Assembly: GCA_049578545.1 (NCBI GenBank) | Contig: JBAUMF010000021.1 | Location: 1-8,354 of the forward strand | DNA: 8,354 nucleotides | Direction of reading: 5' to 3' | Origin: DASQBT01 sp049578545 | Lineage (GTDB): Bacteria > Pseudomonadota > Gammaproteobacteria > Burkholderiales > Thiobacillaceae | Shown here: positions 1-5,799 of the stretch, piece by piece | Layout of the letters: each line of letters starts with the position of its first letter | How positions within the stretch are numbered: position 1 is the first letter of the stretch | Notes under the pieces: generated by a model | The model's input: only the letters and a program-made list of their open reading frames with translations | Database searches by the model: none | What the model was told of the DNA's origin: nothing | Translations under genes and position numbers: made by a program

Positions 1-65
1 GATAGGATCCCACTAGCGATAGTCAAGTACAATATCGCATATTACATGGGAACATATCCGGCCGG

Positions 66-86
66 AAAAAATGCCGAAACCGGCAT
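66..86 (-). terminator. Rho-independent terminator, minus strand
   Basis: On the minus strand a perfect 6-bp stem (ATGCCG / CGGCAT, positions 86-81 and 76-71) closes a GTTT loop and is followed at once by five or more T residues (70-66). This is the classical intrinsic terminator layout. It lies just after the stop codon (93-95) of the istA-like fragment, so it may have ended transcription of whatever gene originally stood here. It is not bidirectional, because no T run follows on the plus strand. Confidence 0.65.
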
Positions 87-92
87 GATCAC

Positions 93-344
93 TCACTGAT
101 CCCCGCGTTGACGCTTCAAACTTCGGCTTAGCCAGAACGCTCGGCTGGCGCACAGCTTGGGGGGGGATACATGCACGCGCCGGTAGATGCCACTGACCAC
201 CAGCCCGTCTTCTCGCCAGTCAAACTGGCACGCTTCGCGCAACTCGAAACCCAGAGGGACAAAGGCGCGCGGGGCTTTGCCTTCACGTCCATGCCATACG
301 CGGATGAACGCAGTGAATTGACTGTAGGCCCCACACGTAACCAT
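93..344 (-). pseudogene. IS21-family transposase (IstA-like) internal fragment
   Basis: The minus-strand reading frame gives an 83-residue peptide whose middle matches the pattern of IS21-type IstA transposases at the start of the DDE catalytic core. Visible landmarks are YSQFTAFIRVW, APRAFVPLGFEL, a QFDW-type motif (residues 40-43), GLVVSGIYRR and LCASRAFWL. In complete IstA proteins of about 350-500 residues these blocks lie near the middle, so both ends are missing here. The match stops near position 130, after AFWL; the last 11 residues look unrelated, and a stop and a terminator follow. An in-frame TAG lies a short way upstream of position 344. There is no partner istB, so the piece cannot be active. 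The family assignment rests on motif recognition from memory; an IS1326-like relative is my guess. Confidence 0.6.
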
Positions 345-774
345 CCCGCTGATTTGCGCAAACGGTGCCTTGGCCTCCTCATTTTCCTAAAGTAGGCATC
401 TCCGAAGGCCGTTGAAAGGCCATTTATTCGCGCGCCAAATCCATGAGCAACGCTCCGGGAGCAGCCATGTCGAAAGACATCAACATTCAATGCGCCCTGA
501 ACTGCCGGATAACCCTGCTGGGTCTGCAAAAGGGAAGGCTGACAGAATTGCGCTACCAGTACTTGGACGGGGTGGCGGGCACGCCGGAATCAGCTAAAGC
601 TGCGTTTCACCGCCGCGCGGTTGCCCCATAGCAGGATACAAAGCTTTCGGAAGAGGCGGGACGTGCGCATAGGCGGATCAGCGACGCTGCACTAACCAGG
701 AAGCACTTCTGCCCTTCCTGACTCTGATGCGTCAAATGCAGATGCTTCATCGAATTGACGACTGGAACTGAACC
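345..774. other. Mostly non-coding stretch with two inverted repeats before the cyclase gene
   Basis: Apart from the possible small gene at 467-631 I see no recognisable gene here. Two perfect inverted repeats lie ahead of the cyclase start. CAGGAAG (697-703) pairs with CTTCCTG (714-720) across a 10-base loop. CGTCAA (730-735) pairs with TTGACG (755-760) across 19 bases. Neither is followed by a T run, so they are not obvious terminators. They could be operators or leader hairpins of the cyclase gene, or chance. Confidence 0.35.
467..631 (+). CDS. Possible small protein of unknown function (54 aa)
   Basis: I do not recognise this product. The frame opens with ATG at 467, preceded by a GGGAG Shine-Dalgarno-like element five bases upstream. 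An earlier in-frame ATG at 443 lacks such a site. The 54-residue product is mildly basic, with two Cys near its start and a short LRYQYLDGV stretch; no signal peptide or membrane segment is apparent. Codon third positions are G/C rich, as in the neighbouring real genes, which slightly favours coding. It stands alone between the istA fragment and the first cyclase gene. It could equally be a chance open frame in decayed sequence. Confidence 0.3.
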   Translation: MSKDINIQCALNCRITLLGLQKGRLTELRYQYLDGVAGTPESAKAAFHRRAVAP

Positions 775-2355
775 ATGGTCGACATAACCCCCAAAGTTGG
801 GCTTACCAACCCTTCCGACATTGCGCGCGAGACGTTGCGCAGACTGGCCTTGCGCAAAATTGTTCCCACTCCGGAAAACTATCGGGACCTGTATCACGAA
901 ATCGCTGGAACCGCCACGGCACCCGGCGCGGTTAACGCTCTGGAGGCGCTGACCGACGAGCTGAGACAACGTCATCCCGCCCTTTCCCCCTATCTGAATG
1001 AGATGGACACAGCCATCCAGTCAGCGAACTGGTCCCAGTTCACCAAAGTCCTTCTTGGCCTGACCGAGCAGTCTCGTCCAGTTCAAAGCCCCGGCACTGA
1101 TGAATGCAGCCACTTGTCTGGCAGCTATGCCCGACTGCAAGCCCTGTTCTCCCAGACCCTGCTGCAGGCGCTGGCACCCAGGCTGGAGGCGTATCCAGCC
1201 CTGGCCGGTGAGACACGTCGCCTGGCCTCTGAAGTCCAGGCGGCCAGCACCGATTCGCTTTTGGCGAAAGTCAGCCAGCACGCCCAGCGCCTTTGGGTCG
1301 ACATCGAGATGCAGACGGCTGGAAGCCAGGATCAGCAAGAAGGGTTGCGCGGCTTGCTAAAGCTTCTGGTTGACAATATTGGTGAACTGACCAATTCCGA
1401 CAACTGGCTAAGCGGCCAGATGAAAATGATCAAGGAGGTCATTCAGGGCCCGATCCAACCACAGACGTATGCAGAAGCGGAGAAGCAACTGAAGGAAGTG
1501 ATCTACAGGCAAGGTGTGGTCAAGCAAAGCATGCGAGAGGCCGACCTGACTCTGAAGTCCACCGTGAAACGCTTCATCGACAAGTTAGGCGAAGCGGTTG
1601 AGACCACAGGGGATTACCATGACACGATTTCGCAAGCGGCACAGCGTATCAGCCGGACCGAGGACGTCACCAATCTGAATGGCATCCTTGAGCACATTTT
1701 GCACGAAACACGCCTGGCCCAAGACCGCACCAGCCGCACCCGCGAGGACCTGGTGAAGACCCAGGAAACGGCGAGGGATGCCGAGAAGCGCATCGCAGAT
1801 CTTGAAACGGAATTGGCTCGCATGAGTACGCTGGTGCGCATCGACCCCATGACCCATAGCTTGAATAGGCGCGGCATGGAACATGAATTCCAGAAAGAAG
1901 CGGCACGCTCAGACCGCCATGGCAGCCCGCTTTGCGTCGCCATGATCGACATCGACAACTTCAAGAAACTGAATGACACCTATGGCCACATGACCGGCGA
2001 CGAAGTGTTGATTCACCTCGTTCAGGTAGCCAAGGAAGAGCTGCGCGTGACCGATGCAATCGGTCGGATGGGGGGCGAGGAATTCCTCATCCTGCTGCCC
2101 AACACCCGCCTCGATGACGCGGTCAATACCGTGGCTCGGGTGCAGCGCGGACTGACCAAGCGGCTGTTCATGAACAACAATGACCGTATCCTGATTACCT
2201 TCAGTGCGGGCGTGGCGCTGCGTGAGCCTGGCGAAGGCCAGGAATCCGTCATGGACCGCGCAGACAAGGGCCTCTATGAAGCCAAGCGCACGGGCAAGAA
2301 CAAGGTTTGCCCGGCGCCACGTCTGCCGCCGACCGAGGATAGCCTGGTGGCCTAA
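775..2355 (+). CDS. Diguanylate cyclase with helical N-terminal region (GGEEF)
   Basis: This 526-residue enzyme is predicted to condense two GTP into the second messenger c-di-GMP in the cytoplasm. Residues 1-340 have no membrane segment and look largely helical. The first 45 contain an ARETLRRLALRKIVPTPENY-type stretch that I associate with betaproteobacterial cyclases. Residues 315-350 should form a coiled coil leading into the GGDEF domain (about 352-512). That domain shows DPMTHSLNRRG, the metal-binding DID (392-394), the active-site GGEEF (433-437) and an RxxD product-inhibition site (424-427) five residues before it. It is therefore likely active and feedback inhibited. ATG 775 is chosen because GGAA (764-767) sits seven bases upstream. 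A hairpin with a short T run follows the stop. No EAL domain is present. The stimulus sensed by the N-terminus is unknown. Confidence 0.92.
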   Translation: MVDITPKVGLTNPSDIARETLRRLALRKIVPTPENYRDLYHEIAGTATAPGAVNALEALTDELRQRHPALSPYLNEMDTAIQSANWSQFTKVLLGLTEQSRPVQSPGTDECSHLSGSYARLQALFSQTLLQALAPRLEAYPALAGETRRLASEVQAASTDSLLAKVSQHAQRLWVDIEMQTAGSQDQQEGLRGLLKLLVDNIGELTNSDNWLSGQMKMIKEVIQGPIQPQTYAEAEKQLKEVIYRQGVVKQSMREADLTLKSTVKRFIDKLGEAVETTGDYHDTISQAAQRISRTEDVTNLNGILEHILHETRLAQDRTSRTREDLVKTQETARDAEKRIADLETELARMSTLVRIDPMTHSLNRRGMEHEFQKEAARSDRHGSPLCVAMIDIDNFKKLNDTYGHMTGDEVLIHLVQVAKEELRVTDAIGRMGGEEFLILLPNTRLDDAVNTVARVQRGLTKRLFMNNNDRILITFSAGVALREPGEGQESVMDRADKGLYEAKRTGKNKVCPAPRLPPTEDSLVA

Positions 2356-2363
2356 GCTATCTC

Positions 2364-2404
2364 AGCGGGCACCTGGGCGCAGCAATTGCAGGCTTGCCCG
2401 CTTT
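2364..2404 (+). terminator. Probable terminator hairpin after the cyclase gene
   Basis: AGCGGGCA (2364-2371) pairs perfectly with TGCCCGCT (2395-2402). An inner CCTG/CAGG helix extends the stem with a two-base bulge, and TTT follows. It starts nine bases after the cyclase stop codon. The T run is short, so termination may be weak or this may simply be an mRNA-stabilising hairpin. Confidence 0.5.
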
Positions 2405-2493
2405 GTAACTGGGGCGCTGGTAGCCACGAACCGAGGGTAGGCGCCCCTGTTTCATCAGGCGGGCACGCAATTCCGGCCGCAAAGCATGCCCGC
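2364..2493. repeat. Cluster of three inverted repeats, two with the same arms
   Basis: Three perfect inverted repeats occur within 130 bases. GCGGGCA/TGCCCGC is at 2365-2371 and 2395-2401 with a 23-base loop. GGGGCGC/GCGCCCC is at 2411-2417 and 2441-2447, also with a 23-base loop. GCGGGCA/TGCCCGC occurs again at 2459-2465 and 2487-2493 with a 21-base loop. The first and third share identical arms and both continue into CTT, while their loops differ. This could be a REP-like palindromic element or paired protein sites. Confidence 0.45.
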
Positions 2494-3079
2494 TTCCCAC
2501 AGGCCACAGTGAATATGCGGGCTACCGTAGCTGGGGTGGGGCTGTCTTCAGCAGTGGACCTTAAGCGGAACGTCGGGGTCAAGAATCGATGAGGGTCAGT
2601 CCCCAATTCTGATCAGCTTCTCACTGCATTGTGCCTGACCAGCAGGTCGAGGGCTGAAGAGACGTTCAGCGCCGATGCCGTGGTATCGGCCATTGTATTG
2701 GGCCAGGCCAACGCTGCGTCCCCCTTACCATACATAAATAGACCGATCCAGGGAGTACACGATCATGACCAATCAGGGAGATCTGATCTTGCAGATGGCG
2801 TCCTATGATTAGAATGTCCGGCCCGGTGGGCCTGCTGAATGCCGGTTGGGCGGCTCCCCCATAAACCAAGAGGAAGTACAATGAATACTGAAATATCAGA
2901 ACGATTAGGAACCACATTAAATGTGCCATTCTTGCTTGCGTAGACTCAAGCAGGCGCTGATCAAATCCAACGAACGATCTACGGGTTAAGCATGACCTTT
3001 TGGACAACAATTCGCGCCAACAACTCTAGTCTCCTGCCGTTCAGATGTGTCTTGGGGATTTTCCAAAGGATATTGCTTT
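2494..3079. other. Intergenic stretch between the two cyclase genes
   Basis: No recognisable gene is visible here apart from one 20-codon frame with a good Shine-Dalgarno site (2881-2943). From about 2750 to 3050 the base composition is less GC rich than in the cyclase gene before it, suggesting different origin or relaxed sequence. A long minus-strand open frame (2666-3010) begins with TTG, has no ribosome site I can see and resembles no family, so I do not call it. Confidence 0.5.
2881..2943 (+). CDS. Possible 20-residue peptide ORF or leader
   Basis: ATG at 2881 is preceded by AGAGGAAG, a near-ideal ribosome binding site with four bases between its last G and the ATG. The frame encodes a peptide beginning MNTEISERLG and ending in the hydrophobic residues PFLLA, then TAG. 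It is too short to assign. It lies 137 bases before the PAS-GGDEF gene on the same strand, so a leader peptide or a small protein is possible. A chance match is also possible. Confidence 0.25.
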   Translation: MNTEISERLGTTLNVPFLLA

Positions 3080-4028
3080 ATGCCCCCTGATCCCTTGCAA
3101 CAGCGCGCACGCGCATTTGATTATCTATTCGACGCAGTTGTAGTCACTGACATGCAGGGCATTGCCACAGACTGGAACATGGGGGCACAACAGCTCTACG
3201 GATATTTACGCTCTGAAATTATAGGGAAACCCGTCAGTATCTTGCATGCGCCCGAAGATGTTGAGCGCATCACTGCTGAAGTGTTCGCTTCCATCGAGCG
3301 TCAGGGATATTGGACGGGGGGAGGTCAAGAGGGTAGCCAAAGATCAAAGCATCGGCTGGATTGAATCATTTGTTGTCCTGCTGTTCGATGAGCAGAAACA
3401 GCCATCAGGCGCGCTCGGAATAAATCGGGATATCACTCCGCGCAAGATGATGGAAAACAGCCTGCTGCGAGCCAACGAAAGCCTGACGTTACAACTCAAA
3501 GAGATCGAAAAGCTGCACCTACAGCTGCAAGAACAGGTTGCCCGCGACCCGCTGGCCGGGCTATACAACTGGCGTTATCTGACTGATACGATGGAGCGTG
3601 AGCTGGCCCGTGCCAGGCGGGAGCAAATCCCCGTTTCGGTGGCAATCCTGGACCTGGATCACTTCAAAGGCATTAACGACACCTTTGGGCACGAGTGCGG
3701 GGATGTGGTTCCAAAGACCATGGCGGTTCTGCTTCTTTCTTACGTGCGCGCCAACGATATTGCCTGCCGCTATGGTGGTGAAGAGTTCGTGCTTTTGATG
3801 CCAAGCACACCACTGAATGCAGCTGCTGAGCGGCTGGAGGAATTGCGGAAAGCTTTTGAAGCAACCTTGATAAACTATGACGGCAAGACAATTTGTGCCA
3901 CATCATCTTTCGGGTTGGCGAGCCATCCGGCCCATGGCGACACTGGCGAATCCGTTCTGCGAGTAGCAGATGATATGTTGTATCTATCCAAAAGGAATGG
4001 GCGCAACCGGGTATCCGTTGCAGAATAA
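3080..4028 (+). pseudogene. PAS-GGDEF diguanylate cyclase interrupted by a one-base frameshift
   Basis: Joining two overlapping frames rebuilds a 315-residue sensory cyclase. ATG 3080 has AAAGGA (3065-3070) nine bases upstream, better than the GTG at 3047. Residues 10-130 form a PAS domain with its C-terminal PAC segment (FDYLFDAVVVTD, GYLRSEIIGK, GINRDIT); a linker coiled coil follows (about 130-155). The GGDEF domain (about 156-313) has DLD at the metal site, GGEEF (232-236) and RxxD (223-226). After residue 80 (GYWTG) the frame is lost in a run of six G (3316-3321). Five G would restore GEVKRVAKD. As written, translation from 3080 ends at 3364 within the PAS domain and no cyclase domain is made. 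A recent mutation, phase variation, slippage or a sequencing error would all fit, because every catalytic motif is intact. There are no membrane segments, so it would be cytosolic. Confidence 0.85.
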
Positions 4029-4408
4029 TCCGCCATGCCTCCGGCGAGGTGGTCTGGAAAAGATGCCAGCGCACTTGAACCTGGTGAGAATGCCGCCTGA
4101 TCTGGAAACGAATGAAGCTTATTCCGTGTGGCCTTTCTATGCGCAGATCCCACGGACCAAGGGGTCGGGAGTTCGAATCTCTCCGGGGCACCCGAGCTGA
4201 TGAATCTGGGCACGGACTGAGTGTCTTTCCCTCGCATAACGGCTACAAAGCGCGGCTTACGACCCTAACCCGACTGATGATAATTTCATGAGCAATGGCA
4301 GCTTACTGATCACAGTACTGTCGCTCAGAATTTCGCGGTGATAGCCCGCTCGTCGGCCAAGTCCGTCATTCCCGAAAACAATCAATCGGCCCCATTCAAT
4401 CGCGCCGC
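4029..4408. other. Intergenic stretch holding a tRNA-like remnant
   Basis: Between the PAS-GGDEF gene and the convergent tonB-like gene I find only the tRNA 3'-end-like segment at 4154-4193. Open frames on the minus strand here include peptides of the RFELPTP type, which are well-known artefacts of reading antisense through a tRNA T-arm. I see no convincing bidirectional terminator. Confidence 0.5.
4154..4193 (+). other. tRNA gene 3'-end fragment; possible integration (att) remnant
   Basis: GGGAG (4167-4171), the invariant-type T-loop TTCGAAT (4172-4178) and CTCTC (4179-4183) form a complete five-pair T-arm. It is preceded by a GGGTC variable-loop-like stretch and followed by CGGGGCA, a discriminator base and CC, as at the 3' end of a tRNA. 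The sixth-from-last positions fit, but the final base is G rather than the A of CCA. About 70 bases upstream there is no matching 5' acceptor strand (TGCCCCG expected), D-arm or proper anticodon loop, so this is not a whole tRNA gene. Integrating elements commonly target tRNA 3' ends and leave such copies at their far boundary. The amino acid identity cannot be read. Confidence 0.5.
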
Positions 4409-5332
4409 TCACCATTCCTTGAATTGGCGTTCCATGTCCTTTTCTTCTGCTTCGATGGAGTCTGGCTCTGAATTCGGGGGGCACTCGGCCTGTGGAACTG
4501 CGCTTCCTGATGTCGAAGCGTTTTCCTGATGTTCTTGCGAAGTGCGCTGGGGCGTGGAACCGTTCCACGCGAACGGGTTATGGAAAGACGGTGGATCCGG
4601 AAGACAGTCATACTTGTAGATGGGCGGCCAGCCCGCCTCGAACGGCACAAATGCAATGGTCTTCTCGAAGACGAGCGGCTTCCCCGTCGGAGTGGGCGGC
4701 AGCGGCGGCAGGGATCGAATGGCTTGCAAAGCCAGCTTCTCAGCTATCTCCGAGGTCGACCAAAGCACCTCCACCTTGGCGAGCTTTCCGTCGGGTGCGA
4801 TCTCGATACGAAATCGAACCAGGCCCTCCTGAAGTCCCTCCACCGCTGTTCCCATCATGCTGCGAACCAGCTGGCCCCAGTTGTATCGGTAACGCTTACT
4901 GTTCTTGAGCGTGTAGGTGGAGGCCAGTTTCCATTCCTCTGGAGTTGGCGGGGACGGCGCCGACATGGTGGCCAACTTTTTCTCTGGCGTGGGAGGGGGC
5001 GAGGCGGAATCCGTAACGCGAGCCCGTTTCTTTTCCTCAACGCTTGGCGGCGTTGGGATGGAGAGTGGGGGGCGTGGTTTCGCGGAATGCTCTAAAGACC
5101 CCGTAGCCAGATGCTCGATGCGGGCAGGTTTCTTCTCCTGGACAGGCGCGATCATGAGACTTACCTGCAAGAGCTCCGGGACTGTCGATGCGCGGGGGGG
5201 GTGGGAGGGTGCCTGGATCATCCACAGCGCCAACAGGCCTGCGTGAAACCCCAGCGACAGCGAAACGGCCAAGAGCACTCTGATCCGAAGTGCGGACATG
5301 TAATAGTGAGACGTGGGGTTGAACCGACCCAT
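4409..5332 (-). CDS. TonB-family energy transducer with C-terminal extension
   Basis: TonB proteins transmit proton-motive-force energy from ExbB/ExbD in the inner membrane to outer-membrane receptors. This 307-residue protein has an N-terminal membrane anchor (about 17-39) with the SxxxH pattern typical of TonB (S26, H30). A Pro/Lys/Glu-rich periplasmic spacer follows (about 64-135) with repeated PPxPEEKK-like units. The TonB C-terminal fold spans about 148-232 (GLVRFRIEIAPDGKLAKVEVLWS, then LPPLPPTPTGKPL and an IAFVPF strand). Classical TonB ends about there; this one carries some 75 more residues, Pro-rich, then acidic, with Cys at 243 and 284. No exbB, exbD or receptor gene is nearby, so the partners must lie elsewhere. 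The start is uncertain: ATG 5332 and ATG 5299 (residue 12) both lack a clear Shine-Dalgarno site. It could serve a dedicated transporter or another envelope machine. Confidence 0.82.
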   Translation of the reverse strand: MGRFNPTSHYYMSALRIRVLLAVSLSLGFHAGLLALWMIQAPSHPPRASTVPELLQVSLMIAPVQEKKPARIEHLATGSLEHSAKPRPPLSIPTPPSVEEKKRARVTDSASPPPTPEKKLATMSAPSPPTPEEWKLASTYTLKNSKRYRYNWGQLVRSMMGTAVEGLQEGLVRFRIEIAPDGKLAKVEVLWSTSEIAEKLALQAIRSLPPLPPTPTGKPLVFEKTIAFVPFEAGWPPIYKYDCLPDPPSFHNPFAWNGSTPQRTSQEHQENASTSGSAVPQAECPPNSEPDSIEAEEKDMERQFKEW

Positions 5333-5342
5333 CTTGGCATGG

Positions 5343-5362
5343 CAGTGACTGGGAAGTCACTG
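5343..5362. promoter_or_regulatory. Perfect palindrome upstream of the tonB-like gene
   Basis: CAGTGACT (5343-5350) and AGTCACTG (5355-5362) form a perfect inverted repeat with a GGGA spacer. It lies about 10 bases upstream of ATG 5332 and about 45 bases upstream of ATG 5299. An AT-rich TTAAGAATATAC segment on the minus strand directly before it could supply a -10 region. This suits a dimeric repressor site or a hairpin at the 5' end of the mRNA. It does not look like a canonical Fur box. Confidence 0.4.
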
Positions 5363-5700
5363 GTATATTCTTAAGGCCGAAGAACTGCCATTCTGCTTAA
5401 GTCATGGCTCCCACGGTCTCGGCACCAAGTTGGCTCAGAACCCGCCGGTCGCAATGGCCGACGAACACTCATTGGATACGATGCCTTGAATGTCCCCAGT
5501 CTGTGGCGCTGCTGTCGTTCATTTTGGTAATTTCAGCGAACCGTGAGCATCTGCAGCTGGCCGAATCAGGACTATGGTGGTTGACCGGCAGAATCCGACC
5601 CCAAGCTGCCTTCCGAGCCGTTGGTCAGTAGATCACTACTGTCAGCCGTAGAGCAGACATTGCCACCCTTACTCGAGGGCCTAAACCTCCACCTTAGCAG
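5363..5700. other. Intergenic stretch with no recognisable gene
   Basis: This lies between the tonB-like gene and the small frame that follows the co-polymerase gene. Several short frames are open on the plus strand (for example 5404-5631), but they lack ribosome sites and any familiar motif. I see no tRNA or clear terminator. Confidence 0.5.
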
Positions 5701-5790
5701 TCATTTGACATTCGCACTTAGGCCGTTGCCCGCAGCCTCTGCGAAGCGGCAGTGCATCGTGCCTTTGTCGTGCTTGACCTCTGCCAGCAT
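5701..5790 (-). CDS. Possible 29-residue ORF just after the co-polymerase gene
   Basis: ATG at 5790 starts ten bases after the stop of the 688-residue gene, with AGGA seven bases before it. The 29-residue product begins MLAEVKHDKG and has two-thirds or more G/C at third codon positions, like genuine genes here. I do not recognise it. Such tight spacing would fit translational coupling in one operon, but the frame is short enough to be chance or the fragment of a lost gene. Confidence 0.25.
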   Translation of the reverse strand: MLAEVKHDKGTMHCRFAEAAGNGLSANVK

Positions 5791-5799
5791 ACGAGCATC

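Noticed and set aside
607..975. 122-residue minus-strand frame across the cyclase start
   Set aside because: It is largely antisense to the cyclase N-terminus and its own upstream region, without family resemblance.
2666..3010. 114-residue minus-strand frame with a hydrophobic stretch
   Set aside because: It starts with TTG, has no ribosome site I can see, resembles no family and has low-quality codon use; probably chance.
4118..4193. A complete tRNA gene
   Set aside because: No 5' acceptor strand, D-arm or anticodon loop can be found at the required distance.
3673..4237. Two minus-strand frames with RFELPTP and RRDSNSRP peptides
   Set aside because: These peptides are known artefacts of reading antisense through a tRNA T-arm, and the rest is antisense to the GGDEF domain.
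4529..5095. 188-residue plus-strand frame antisense to the tonB-like gene
   Set aside because: It is a shadow of the GC-rich TonB coding frame; the opposite strand carries clear TonB motifs.
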